Assembly: GCA_934875375.1 (NCBI GenBank)
Contig: CAKXHL010000001.1
Span: 62,001 to 126,000, forward strand
Origin: an uncultured bacterium
GTDB taxonomy: Bacteria > Bacillota > Clostridia > Oscillospirales > Ruminococcaceae
Direction: 5' to 3'
DNA: 64,000 bases
Shown here: positions 51,329 through 59,814 of the stretch, piece by piece
Position numbering within the stretch: position 1 is the first letter of the stretch
Layout of the letters: each line of letters begins with the position of its first letter
Notes under the pieces: model-generated
Database searches by the model: none
Told to the model about the DNA's origin: nothing
The model's input: only the letters and a program-made list of their open reading frames with translations
Program-made: the position numbers and the translations under genes

Positions 51329-51358
51329 TTGACAAAACGCCGAAAAAAATATTATAAT
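51329..51358 (+). promoter_or_regulatory. Promoter of yitT
   Basis: TTGACA (51329-51334), an 18-bp spacer and TATAAT (51353-51358). Confidence 0.8.
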
Positions 51359-51451
51359 ATTCTACAAAATAGAGACAAAAACCAGCTCTGTGAAAGTTTT
51401 TCCGAATCATTTTTTCCAAACCCAAGAAGAAAGTGCGAAAGGAATGTCAGC

Positions 51452-52303
51452 ATGGATAAAAAGGCTTTGCTGAAAGAATATATCGCTATTACGCTGGGTA
51501 CGCTGATTGTAGCGGCCGCTGTTTATTTTTTCCTGATACCCAGTCATGTGACCGTAGGAAGTGTGTCAGGACTAGTGGTTGTGCTTGCTAATTTTCTGCC
51601 GTTCCGGATTTCCGTTATGACTTTTGCACTGAATGCTGTTCTGCTCATTTTGGGATTTCTTACAATTGGCCGGGATTTCGGCGGAAAGACGATTTATACT
51701 TCTATCCTGCTCCCGTTTTTTATAGGAGTTTTAGAAGAGCTGTTCCCTAATCAGCAGTCTTTGACCGGAGATTCCTTTTTGGATATGCTTGGCTATATTT
51801 TTGTGGTCAGCATTGGATTGGCGATTCTTTTTAATCTCAATGCCTCCTCCGGTGGGTTGGATATCATTGCCAAGATATTGAACAAGTATCTGCATATTGA
51901 TTTGGGAAAAGCTATGACGATTGCCGGTCTGTGTGCCGCGTTAACCTCAGCTTTTGTGTATGATACTAAAATCGTTTTTCTCAGTATCTTGGGTACATAT
52001 CTGAACGGCATTGTATTAGATCATTTTATTTTGGGCCTTAACACCCGTAAAAGAGTTTGTATCATTTCTGAAAAGCAGGAAGTTTTGCTTCATTTTTTAT
52101 TGGAAGAATTGCGTTGCGGTGCTACATTGTATGAGGCTACCGGTGCGTATAACCGGCAAAAACGAACAGAAGTAATCACGATTGTCAACCATAGCGAATA
52201 TTCCAAGTTGTTGAACTGGTTACACCGCGAAGATCCTAATGCTTTTGTAACCGTATATACCGTAGGAGAGATCATTCGTCCGAACCGTTCTTATTCTGCT
52301 TAA
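51452..52303 (+). CDS. YitT family membrane protein with DUF2179 domain
   Basis: The protein has 283 residues. About six transmembrane helices (residues 8-200) contain the family segments 'NASSGGLDIIAKIL' and 'FLIPSHVTVGSVSGL'. A cytoplasmic C-terminal DUF2179 domain (about 215-275) of ferredoxin-like type follows. The transport role is not established. ATG 51452 has 'GAAAGGA' upstream. It is a single-gene unit with its own promoter and terminator, and several paralogues per genome are usual in Clostridia. Confidence 0.88.
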   Translation: MDKKALLKEYIAITLGTLIVAAAVYFFLIPSHVTVGSVSGLVVVLANFLPFRISVMTFALNAVLLILGFLTIGRDFGGKTIYTSILLPFFIGVLEELFPNQQSLTGDSFLDMLGYIFVVSIGLAILFNLNASSGGLDIIAKILNKYLHIDLGKAMTIAGLCAALTSAFVYDTKIVFLSILGTYLNGIVLDHFILGLNTRKRVCIISEKQEVLLHFLLEELRCGATLYEATGAYNRQKRTEVITIVNHSEYSKLLNWLHREDPNAFVTVYTVGEIIRPNRSYSA

Positions 52304-52317
52304 TATAAATAAAATCC

Positions 52318-52352
52318 AAAAGCCTCCCGAATGAAAAAGGGAGGCTTTTTTA
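52318..52352 (+). terminator. Terminator after yitT
   Basis: An 11-bp stem (52318-52328 with 52339-52349) and a T run. Confidence 0.9.
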
Positions 52353-52637
52353 TGGTTAAAATCAGCTAGGAAACGCTGAAAATTATTGAAATTTTTTCTC
52401 CTACACGGTGTATTCCCTTTGGTTTGCCAATTGTTTTTTCCCTGTTGACGAGATATGTATCGATCAGAAAAAAGAATGCTTGGGCAGATACTATGCCTGT
52501 GATTTTGTTTTTTAATTTATTTTGTATCTTGTTGAAAAAGGGATTTTCAAGGGGTTTCATGTGTGATATAATGCATAAAGAATATTTGTATACAGTAATA
52601 CATAACTTGCTATCCAAATTCAGAGGAGGAGTTTAAG
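52353..52637 (+). other. AT-rich leader region of the acetolactate synthase gene
   Basis: No gene is visible. A promoter is suggested by TTTTCA (52544-52549), a 16-bp spacer and TATAAT (52566-52571). 'AGAGGAGGAG' precedes the ATG at 52638. No T-box or known riboswitch was recognised. Confidence 0.5.
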
Positions 52638-54305
52638 ATGCGGGAAGAAGATCAGACACCAAAATATAACACAGCGCAAATGTTGGTAAAATGCTTGGAA
52701 AAAGAAGGCGTGGAGTACATTTTTGGCATTCCTGGAGAGGAAAACCTTGAGATTATGGAGGCCCTTTCCCATTCTAATATTCGTTTTATCACCACCCGAC
52801 ATGAGCAAGGGGCAGCCTTTATGGCCGACGTTTATGGTCGTTTGACCCATAAGGCCGGTGTTTGTATGTCGACATTGGGCCCTGGCGCTACCAATCTGGT
52901 TACCGGTGTGGCTGATGCTACCAGCGACGGCGCCCCGCTGGTAGCAATCACCGGGCAAGTGGGGACAGAGAGAATGCATTTGACTTCCCATCAGTTTTTG
53001 GATCTTTGCAAAATGTTTGAACCGATCACCAAACGTACCAAACAAATCGTTCTTCCGGATACCGTTAGCGAAATTGTAAGAATTGCTTTTAAATATGCAG
53101 AAAGCGAAAAGCCCGGCGCCTGCCACATTGATTTGCCGGTCAATGTTTCTAAAATGTCCGTTAGCTCAGGGGAGGAGCCGCTGGAAAAACAGACAGCGCC
53201 GATTGAAATTCCAGATTCACAATGCGTCAAAGATGCGGTTATCCGGTTGATGATGGCGAAAAACCCGGTTATTCTGGCGGGTAGCAGCGCTGTCCGAAAC
53301 AGTGCCAGCAAGGCGATGGTGGAATTTGTAAATAAACTGCATATTCCTGTTATTCATACCATGATGGCCAAGGGGATCATCCCGTTCGATAATCCCTATT
53401 GTTTGTGGACCATTGGTATCCCGCAAAAGGATTATGCCAACAAAGTGTTGGAAAACGCCGATCTGATCTTGTCAGTAGGCTATGATATTGTAGAATACGC
53501 ACCGGCAAAGTGGAACAGCGACCAGCATAAAAACATTATCCATATTGATGCCAGACCCGCCCACATTAACAAGCTGTATCAGCCATCGGTAGAAGTGGTT
53601 GGCGATATTTCTGTCTCTCTGCGCAGTATTTTAAGCCAGATGGAGAAACCTTTTTCGTCAGCCTACGCGAGGGAAATTAAACTGAAAATGGAAAAGGAAT
53701 ATGCTGCTTATGAAGCGGACATGAGTTTCCCCATGCGGCCTCAAAAAGTTTTAAGCGATGTGCGGAAAGTTCTTGCACCAGACGATATTTTGCTTTCAGA
53801 TGTGGGCGCGCACAAAATGTGGATTGCCCGCCAGTATCATTGTTATCAGCCGAATACCTGTCTGATTTCCAATGGGTTTGCCAGCATGGGTTTTGCTTTG
53901 CCTGGTGCGATTGCAGCGAAATTAATCAATCCGGATAAAAAGGTTTTGGCTGTGACCGGTGATGGTGGCTTTTTGATGAACTGTCAGGAAATGGAGACTG
54001 CTATGCGGCTGGGAAATCCCTTTGTGACCTTAATTTTCCGCGATAATAGCTATGGTTTAATCAAATGGAAACAGATGGATCAATACGGAAAAAGCCGCTA
54101 TGTGGATTTTACCAATCCGGATTTTGTCCAATTTGCCGAAAGCTTCGGCGCAAAAGGCTACCGTATTCGGCAGGCGGAAAAACTGATTCCTACCTTGGAA
54201 GAAGCATTTGCGCAAAAAGTCCCCAGTATTGTAGACTGCGCAGTGGACTACGGCGAAAATCTAAAGCTCACAAAATACCTGAAAGAATTGTATTCTGTCC
54301 TGTAA
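52638..54305 (+). CDS. alsS: Acetolactate synthase, catabolic AlsS-like (ThDP-dependent)
   Basis: This is a 555-residue thiamine-diphosphate enzyme of the pyruvate-decarboxylating family. The cofactor-activating Glu lies in 'TTRHEQGAAFMADVYGR' (about residue 54). The ThDP-Mg motif is 'GDGGFLMNCQEMETAMRLGN' ending near 457, and 'GIPGEENLEIMEAL' starts the first domain. No regulatory small subunit gene (ilvN) is adjacent, which fits the single-subunit, FAD-independent catabolic type making acetolactate for acetoin. No alsD is nearby either, so a biosynthetic use is possible. Confidence 0.8.
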   Translation: MREEDQTPKYNTAQMLVKCLEKEGVEYIFGIPGEENLEIMEALSHSNIRFITTRHEQGAAFMADVYGRLTHKAGVCMSTLGPGATNLVTGVADATSDGAPLVAITGQVGTERMHLTSHQFLDLCKMFEPITKRTKQIVLPDTVSEIVRIAFKYAESEKPGACHIDLPVNVSKMSVSSGEEPLEKQTAPIEIPDSQCVKDAVIRLMMAKNPVILAGSSAVRNSASKAMVEFVNKLHIPVIHTMMAKGIIPFDNPYCLWTIGIPQKDYANKVLENADLILSVGYDIVEYAPAKWNSDQHKNIIHIDARPAHINKLYQPSVEVVGDISVSLRSILSQMEKPFSSAYAREIKLKMEKEYAAYEADMSFPMRPQKVLSDVRKVLAPDDILLSDVGAHKMWIARQYHCYQPNTCLISNGFASMGFALPGAIAAKLINPDKKVLAVTGDGGFLMNCQEMETAMRLGNPFVTLIFRDNSYGLIKWKQMDQYGKSRYVDFTNPDFVQFAESFGAKGYRIRQAEKLIPTLEEAFAQKVPSIVDCAVDYGENLKLTKYLKELYSVL

Positions 54306-54316
54306 CGGGGATAAAG

Positions 54317-54344
54317 AAAAAAGGCGGCCGGCGGCCGCCTTTTT
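54317..54344. terminator. Bidirectional terminator
   Basis: A stem of 10 or more bp around GGC (54320-54329 with 54333-54342), with A-rich and T-rich flanks. It serves the acetolactate synthase gene and the converging gene at 54352. Confidence 0.9.
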
Positions 54345-54351
54345 ATGTGTT

Positions 54352-54933
54352 TTAACGGGTGAATAAATAATAACTGGGAGAGCGGTTGTCCGTATCCTTC
54401 TCCAGCACTTTCAGATCACAGTAAACAAAATCTCCTTCTACCCGAACCTTACCCTTTCGTCCATCTTCCTCGAACTTACCGTCTTTCAAAGAGGGATCCA
54501 GAATGCATAGTTCCGCTTCGTTTGCGCTGATTACCGTAATGTAATGCCCACCGTGAGAAAAAACGCCGATATAGTTGCCGTCATCCCGGTTTCCTCCTAC
54601 GTTGGCGATTGCACAGCCGCCGTTTTGCAGGCAGTGGACCATCTCTTGAGAATCATTGGTACTGGAATATTTCAAACTATACTTTTGGGCAATAACAGGA
54701 CTCAAAACTTTTAAGTCGGTCCCGGGATCAAGATTCGCTTTATGCATAATGGCAAGATCACGGCATTCCTCCAGAGGCAGAGATTGTGTGGTGAGGCAAT
54801 CAACCACCATACATAGGCAACACAAACCACAGCCTGCTCGTTTAATACTCCCGCTCAGCATAGGGCTGTCCGGATTTTTTGCATCGGTCGGATATGGAAC
54901 ATTTTCGTAAAGCAGTTGATTGATATATTTCAT
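54352..54933 (-). CDS. C39-like cysteine peptidase family protein
   Basis: This 193-residue protein looks like the papain-like C39_2 group: a possible catalytic Cys in 'RAGCGLCCLCMVVD' (about residues 33-46), His in 'SHGGHYITVI' (about 137) and Asp in 'ILDPSL' (about 153). No signal peptide or glycine-leader transporter is nearby, so it is not the usual bacteriocin processing system. ATG 54933 has 'GGAGG' 6 nt upstream. The target is unknown. It is rich in Cys (seven in all), several close together. Confidence 0.65.
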   Translation of the reverse strand: MKYINQLLYENVPYPTDAKNPDSPMLSGSIKRAGCGLCCLCMVVDCLTTQSLPLEECRDLAIMHKANLDPGTDLKVLSPVIAQKYSLKYSSTNDSQEMVHCLQNGGCAIANVGGNRDDGNYIGVFSHGGHYITVISANEAELCILDPSLKDGKFEEDGRKGKVRVEGDFVYCDLKVLEKDTDNRSPSYYLFTR

Positions 54934-55320
54934 TATAATCCTCCGTTCATTGGGCTGGGCGGTAAAGTGAAGCGGCACGCCGCTGTCTACCGGAAAAAAC
55001 AGCTTTTTTACAGCATACCACTGAGCAAAAAATCCAGCAAGAGAATCAATGGATTTTTATGAAATACGTCAGAAAGAAGAAAAATTTTTTGTGGATTATT
55101 TTGCAATCAATGGTTGCTTTTTTAAACAACCATTGGTTTATATAAAAAAGCGGGCCTCAATAAAATATCTACTCCAAAATTGTATGAAAAGTATATAAAA
55201 CAACTATTTATTCAGATAAAAATAGAGGATATCAACAAATGTTCTATTGCCAAAATGGCTCTCTACCGATACAATAAACTTGTCACGTGACAGAAAAATA
55301 AATCGGGAAGGACATCTTAT
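54934..55320. other. 387-bp AT-rich intergenic region with two palindromes
   Basis: No gene is visible. There is an inverted repeat CAATGGTTG/CAACCATTG (55108-55116 with 55127-55135). A perfect 12-bp palindrome lies at 55281-55292, just before the damaged regulator gene. Confidence 0.5.
55281..55292. promoter_or_regulatory. Palindrome TGTCACGTGACA, possible operator
   Basis: A perfect 12-bp palindrome 28 bp upstream of the regulator start. Position and symmetry suggest an autoregulatory site; no direct evidence. Confidence 0.35.
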
Positions 55321-56043
55321 ATGGAAGAATATAACTATTATGATATCCTTTGTGATTCTATCAGCAGCTTACGCAAACAAAAGGAAATGACACAGGAGCA
55401 GGTTGCCGGCCGGCTTGGCGTCAGCAAATGGGAATCCAAACGTTCTTGTCCGGATATTGGTCTGCTGCCGCAGATTGCCAGGATGTTTGATACGACGATC
55501 GATGGCCTGTTTGGCATTCAAACAGAGTCAGTGCAGCCGCAGGTAGAATCCCTGGCGCCGATTGGTATTGTAGAGAACCTCCCCTGGCCGGATGATGGGG
55601 CGTTGCATGCGGTGGTTTATTAGGGCTATCGTCTGATTCAGCGCTTTAGCGGCGATGAGCGGAGGAACATGATGTTTCGTTATGACGGAGCGGCAATCAA
55701 TGTAAATTGCGCGGTGGATCTGGTCTGTGAAAAAGATGTGGCTGGTAAAGCGGATGCAGGAAAAGATATTACGGTGATGGGAAGCATTCTGCAAGGAGGC
55801 GCGGATGCGGGAAAAGATATAATCGTTCACGGAGATGTTGTGCAAGGCAATGTGGATACAGGAAAAGATTGCGAGATTGGTGGAAATGTGGGAGGAAATG
55901 TGAGTGCCGGAAAAGATGTCACCGTCAGTGGAAGCGTTAGACAAGATGTTTTCGCAGGCGTTATGGTCAAGGTGAAATCTGTTTCCGGCCGAATTGTTTC
56001 CGGCGTAACCAGCTTTATCGGGAAAGGAAAAACGCAACAGTAA
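55321..56043 (+). pseudogene. XRE regulator with bactofilin-like repeat tail, broken by TAG and missing its recognition helix
   Basis: One reading frame runs from ATG 55321 to TAA 56043 but is cut by TAG at 55621-55623 after 'LHAVVY'; it resumes with 'GYRLIQRF'. The N-terminal XRE domain reads 'LGVSKWESKRSCPD', whereas relatives have about five more residues (GVSxxAVSKWES). The recognition helix has therefore been deleted, probably between two GTCAGC repeats. The C-terminal part has four or five 'DAGKDI..G' repeats resembling the beta-helix of polymer-forming or bactofilin-like tails. Two lesions make it very likely a pseudogene. Confidence 0.78.
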
Positions 56044-56170
56044 AGTGTCGTCTGAATATCAATCCCCTTTTTTGTCGGAAGATAGGCGAATTGTTTCGCC
56101 TGTCTTCTCCTTTTAGGACATAAGCGGACAAGGTCGGGCAATATACTAAAGCAGAAGGTTGGTGGATGAG

Positions 56171-56989
56171 ATGTTTTGCTTGATAAAATGCAGTAAGAAG
56201 AAGGTGCTTTTGTCTGTGGCGGCGCTGCTTTGCTGTGGTGGGATTTTGGCGGCAGTTCAGCAGACAAAGGCAGTATCGGGATCCGCTTATGAAGATTTAT
56301 ATCCTGATATGTATGTCAATACTGGAAACGAGTTCTCACCGGAAGAGGGGAAAGTTGTTTATTATACATTTGACGACGGCCCCTCCAAAAATACCATTGC
56401 TATTTTGGATACACTGAAAGAAAAAGGGGTTAAGGCTACTTTTTTTGTAACCGGCCAGGAGGTATCCGGTGTCGACTCCGATGCAATCCTAAAACGGATT
56501 GTCGATGAGGGGCACAGTATCGGGATGCATACCTATTCTCATGTTTACCAGGAAATTTATAGCAGTGTGGAAAATTACCTGGCCGATTTTCAAAAAATTC
56601 GCGAAAGGATTATTCGGGTTACCGGCGTAGAACCGAAAATTTTCCGTTTCCCAGGCGGAAGCGTCAAAAATAGTTTCGCCAGTCCGTCAGTTCAAAAGGC
56701 CATCCGGATTGAAATGAGGCGGCGCGGTTACATTTATTATGATTGGAATTTGGTATCCGGCGATGATAAATCCTATATGACGGATACGGATACGCTGATT
56801 CGCAACATTGTAAACGGCGCAAAGGGGAAGGATAAGGTTGTAATCCTCTGTCACGACGATTCCATGCGCGTTTCCACGGCAGAAGCGGTAGGACCTGTCA
56901 TCGATCAGCTGACAGCACAGGGATACCGCTTTGAAAAGCTGACAGAGTCCATTGAACCGGTGCAGTTCCAAAATAATGATGAAACATAA
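56171..56989 (+). CDS. Polysaccharide deacetylase (CE4 family)
   Basis: This 272-residue exported enzyme has an N-terminal basic region and a hydrophobic segment (about 10-28) acting as signal or anchor. The NodB homology domain has motif 1 'YYTFDDGPSKNT' (two Asp), motif 2 'HTYSHVY' (His-x3-His metal ligands), motif 3 'RFPGGS' (Arg) and a late His in 'VILCHDDS'. It removes acetyl groups from peptidoglycan or related polymers. ATG 56171 follows 'GGTGG'; TTG 56159 is an alternative. Confidence 0.9.
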   Translation: MFCLIKCSKKKVLLSVAALLCCGGILAAVQQTKAVSGSAYEDLYPDMYVNTGNEFSPEEGKVVYYTFDDGPSKNTIAILDTLKEKGVKATFFVTGQEVSGVDSDAILKRIVDEGHSIGMHTYSHVYQEIYSSVENYLADFQKIRERIIRVTGVEPKIFRFPGGSVKNSFASPSVQKAIRIEMRRRGYIYYDWNLVSGDDKSYMTDTDTLIRNIVNGAKGKDKVVILCHDDSMRVSTAEAVGPVIDQLTAQGYRFEKLTESIEPVQFQNNDET

Positions 56990-57011
56990 ACCTTAGTTTC
57001 GAAAAGAATGC

Positions 57012-57038
57012 AAAAAAGGCCGCGAAGCGGCCTTTTTT
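57012..57038. terminator. Bidirectional terminator
   Basis: A 12-bp stem (57012-57023 with 57027-57038) with a GAA loop, A6 on one side and T6 on the other, lies between converging genes. Confidence 0.93.
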
Positions 57039-57067
57039 GCAAAAGAGAAAGTATATTTTGCCATGAT

Positions 57068-57451
57068 TTAATATAAAATATTGCGTAAATAGGGAATTTC
57101 AGAATCATAGATATGATGAAGCAAATTTTTAATCCGGTTTAGCTCGGCAGAAAATTCGGAAAGATCCCCGTATTTTGCCAGCATTTCCAAACGGGTCATG
57201 GCGCCGGTCACTTCATCCAGCTCCGCATGACGGACAAAGCGAATTAATACATGCTCGGCATCCAGCCAGTCGCGGCAAATATCGGCAGCCTGGCCGGACA
57301 GCATTTCAAATGTTTCCTGGTACACCGCTTGTTCCAGATCCTGAAGCGCTTGGGTAAAATGATGCTGGTAGCGGGATACCGTGACGAGACTCGCGGTACA
57401 AAGAAGGATGATGACCAGTAAAACGGCGGCACATAAGGCGACTCGTTTCAT
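57068..57451 (-). CDS. DUF4363 family protein
   Basis: This 127-residue protein has one N-terminal transmembrane segment (about 5-27) and a helical outer part, as in the DUF4363 family, which is usually paired with DUF421 in Clostridia and Bacilli. The function is unknown. Its ATG 57451 overlaps the last base of the DUF421 stop, so the two are translationally coupled. 'AAGGAGG' lies upstream within the end of the partner gene. Confidence 0.82.
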   Translation of the reverse strand: MKRVALCAAVLLVIILLCTASLVTVSRYQHHFTQALQDLEQAVYQETFEMLSGQAADICRDWLDAEHVLIRFVRHAELDEVTGAMTRLEMLAKYGDLSEFSAELNRIKNLLHHIYDSEIPYLRNILY

Positions 57452-58131
57452 TACGATGCCTCCTTTTTCACCAGTTTATAATTTCCGCTGCGGTCACAGG
57501 TGAGCAGAAAAACTTCCTCCAACGGACATTGTTTTTCCTGAAGCAGATTTCCAAGCCATTGCTTATCTTTTTCGCAGAACTGCAAGGCTGCATCGGAAAT
57601 TCTCCCATCTGAAACAATGACCATTGGGGGAGCGTCAGCATTTTTCGGCTCTTTTACGTGCAGGTCTTGGTTGGTCGGCTGTTGGGCTTTAAACTTTTGG
57701 AAGATATTCAGTTTTCCGGTGGTCTCCACCACCGCAAATGCTACCTGGTTGATATCAAAACAGCCTTGACCGCGCAGCTGCGCAGTTAGATCATCGATGG
57801 ACAAGCGCAGGTCGGAAAGCTGTTTTTGATCAATTACACCGTCCCGGATCAGCACTCTGGGAGAGCCGGAAACAATTTTTCGCATTTTGGGGCTTTTTAA
57901 AAGAATACCGGATACCAAAACCTCACAGGCTACTAATGTAAAAATAGAAACAAGCCCGGCGGTCAAGGGAATATTCGTATCCTCAATCGGCAGAGTCGCG
58001 ATATTGGAAATTAAAATGGTGATGACCAGCTCTGTGGGAGAGAGTTCCCCGAGCTGCCTTTTCCCCATAATCCGCACCGCAACGACGATCACTATGTAAA
58101 GGATCATCGTGCGCAGAAAATTGACGGTCAT
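57451..58131 (-). CDS. DUF421 (YetF-type) membrane protein
   Basis: The protein has 226 residues. Three N-terminal transmembrane helices include the family signature 'RIMGKRQLGELSPTELVITI' (about residues 20-39). Two cytoplasmic YetF-like domains follow; the second carries 'PPMVIVSDGRI'. Homologues are made in sporulating cells in Bacillus, and the exact role is unclear. ATG 58131 was chosen from the good 'AAGGAGGG' upstream and the membrane start. The gene is divergent from the germination operon, 137 bp away. Confidence 0.85.
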   Translation of the reverse strand: MTVNFLRTMILYIVIVVAVRIMGKRQLGELSPTELVITILISNIATLPIEDTNIPLTAGLVSIFTLVACEVLVSGILLKSPKMRKIVSGSPRVLIRDGVIDQKQLSDLRLSIDDLTAQLRGQGCFDINQVAFAVVETTGKLNIFQKFKAQQPTNQDLHVKEPKNADAPPMVIVSDGRISDAALQFCEKDKQWLGNLLQEKQCPLEEVFLLTCDRSGNYKLVKKEAS

Positions 58132-58268
58132 ATGCCAAAGCCCTCCTTTTGTTTCCCGGTTTTTTCTAGTATACGCCGGAGTGTCTGCCCTATACATTGT
58201 TTTTTGCGGCAAATTGTGCATGTTTTTCCTTCGATTTGGCAACAATGTCTGGGAAAGAGGGGATCGTT

Positions 58269-59798
58269 ATGCCGCAATGGTTTACAAAAAAAATCGAAGA
58301 AAAAGAACAGGCGCTTTATGTTACGCCAAAGCCGCCGCAGACCGAGTCGGTCCGGCTGACCGGCAATGCCACCAAAGATCTTTCCAATATCCGCGCGGCG
58401 CTACACGATACGGCAGATTTCATGGTGCGGGAAATTACGGTGTGCGGAATACCGGTCAAGCTGATGATGTTTGAAGGGATGTTCAGCCTGCAAACGCTAA
58501 CGGAAATCATGTTGGAACCGTTGGGCGATTTGACGTTGGACGAGCCGTCTGCCCAGGCGCTGCGGGACTGGGTTTTGCATCGCGCTGTGTTGGGCATGGA
58601 CCAAAATGAGGTGGAGACGCTGGGAGAATTATTTCCTTTTCTCATGTCTGGTTTTGCCGGGATTATGATAGATGGGATAGAGAAGGTTATTGTAACAGGC
58701 GTACAGGGATTTCAATTCCGCAGCGTATCGGAACCGTCAGCGGAGGAAAATGTCCGTGGTTCCCGGGAAGGGTTTACGGAACCGATCCGCATTAATATGA
58801 CAATGGTGCGCCGCAGAGTCAAGTCCTCTGCGCTGAAGATGGAGCTGATGAAAGCGGGCGTCAAGAGCAATACAGATCTGTGCTTGATTTATCAGACGGA
58901 TATGGTGGCGCCGGAGCTGCTTCGTGATATCCGCCGCCGGATTAGGAAAATCCCAACCGATATCATTTTGGAATCGGGCTATATCCAGCCTTTTCTGGAT
59001 ACAGATATCACTTCGATTTTTTCCAATGTCGGCACTACCCAGCGACCCGATACCCTCTGCGCCAAAATCAGCGAGGGCAGGGTAGGCATTTTGGTAGATG
59101 GTACTCCATTTGCCTTAATTGTACCGTATTTTTTTAACGAGAATTTTCAAAGTATTGACGATTACACCCACCGCCCGTATTATGCGGTATTTGAACGGTG
59201 GCTTAAATATCTGGCTTTCTTTTTCACCATCCTTCTGCCGGGCCTTTATGTGGCAGTTGGAACCTTTCATCCGGAACTTCTGCCCGAAGCGCTTTTGTTA
59301 AATGTCACGGCTGCGGAGCAGGATGTCCCATTTCCGCTGGTGATCGAAGCGCTTCTGATCCATTTTATTTATGAACTGATGCGGGAGGCCGGCCTTCGGC
59401 TTCCCCGTCCTATTGGCCATGCCATCGGTATCATCGGCGCGCTGGTCATTGGCGACGCGGCAGTGACAGCAGGGCTGATCAGCTCGCCCATGGTCATGGT
59501 GGTGGCGCTTACGGCGCTGAGTTCTTTTGTGGTTCCGTCGCTGTTTCAGGAGGTGACCATCATGCGTTTCGGGTTTATCATCATAGGCGGGACACTAGGG
59601 GTTTTCGGTATTTCTCTGGGCCTTGCATTGATGATTGTCAACCTTTGTTCGGTCAATGCTTACGGAATCCCCAGCATGGCTCCAGAATCTCCGTTTCAGA
59701 TGTTCGCGATGCGGGATGTACTGCTGCGGGCCGGATGGAAAAAGCTGGGCCGCAAAAAGCTGAAAATCCAAAATCTTCCTGGCACGGAAATTCAGTAA
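58269..59798 (+). CDS. Spore germination protein, GerA family A subunit
   Basis: This is a 509-residue subunit of a nutrient germinant receptor in the spore inner membrane. A large soluble N-terminal domain (about 1-290) contains 'SSALKMELMKAGVKSNTD' and 'RIRKIPTDIILESGYIQPFL' in the conserved order. Five or so transmembrane helices follow from 'WLKYLAFFFTILLPGLYVA' onward, with 'REAGLRLPRPIGHAIGIIGALVIGD' type segments in between. ATG 58269 follows 'AGAGGGG'; the frame stays open to 58197. It is the first gene of the A-B-C operon. Confidence 0.93.
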   Translation: MPQWFTKKIEEKEQALYVTPKPPQTESVRLTGNATKDLSNIRAALHDTADFMVREITVCGIPVKLMMFEGMFSLQTLTEIMLEPLGDLTLDEPSAQALRDWVLHRAVLGMDQNEVETLGELFPFLMSGFAGIMIDGIEKVIVTGVQGFQFRSVSEPSAEENVRGSREGFTEPIRINMTMVRRRVKSSALKMELMKAGVKSNTDLCLIYQTDMVAPELLRDIRRRIRKIPTDIILESGYIQPFLDTDITSIFSNVGTTQRPDTLCAKISEGRVGILVDGTPFALIVPYFFNENFQSIDDYTHRPYYAVFERWLKYLAFFFTILLPGLYVAVGTFHPELLPEALLLNVTAAEQDVPFPLVIEALLIHFIYELMREAGLRLPRPIGHAIGIIGALVIGDAAVTAGLISSPMVMVVALTALSSFVVPSLFQEVTIMRFGFIIIGGTLGVFGISLGLALMIVNLCSVNAYGIPSMAPESPFQMFAMRDVLLRAGWKKLGRKKLKIQNLPGTEIQ

Positions 59799-59814
59799 AA
59801 AAGGAGGCAATGAC

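Larger units (their letters stand above)
51109..51451 (+). other. Spacer with the fab-acc terminator and the yitT promoter
   Basis: Apart from the terminator (51155-51188) and the promoter (51329-51358), nothing is seen. The open frame through 51284-51451 is upstream of the real yitT start and has no family-like residues. Confidence 0.6.

Noticed and set aside
52424..52636. 70-codon frame before the acetolactate synthase gene
   Set aside because: AT-rich, runs through the promoter of the next gene and ends in its ribosome-binding site; no family likeness.
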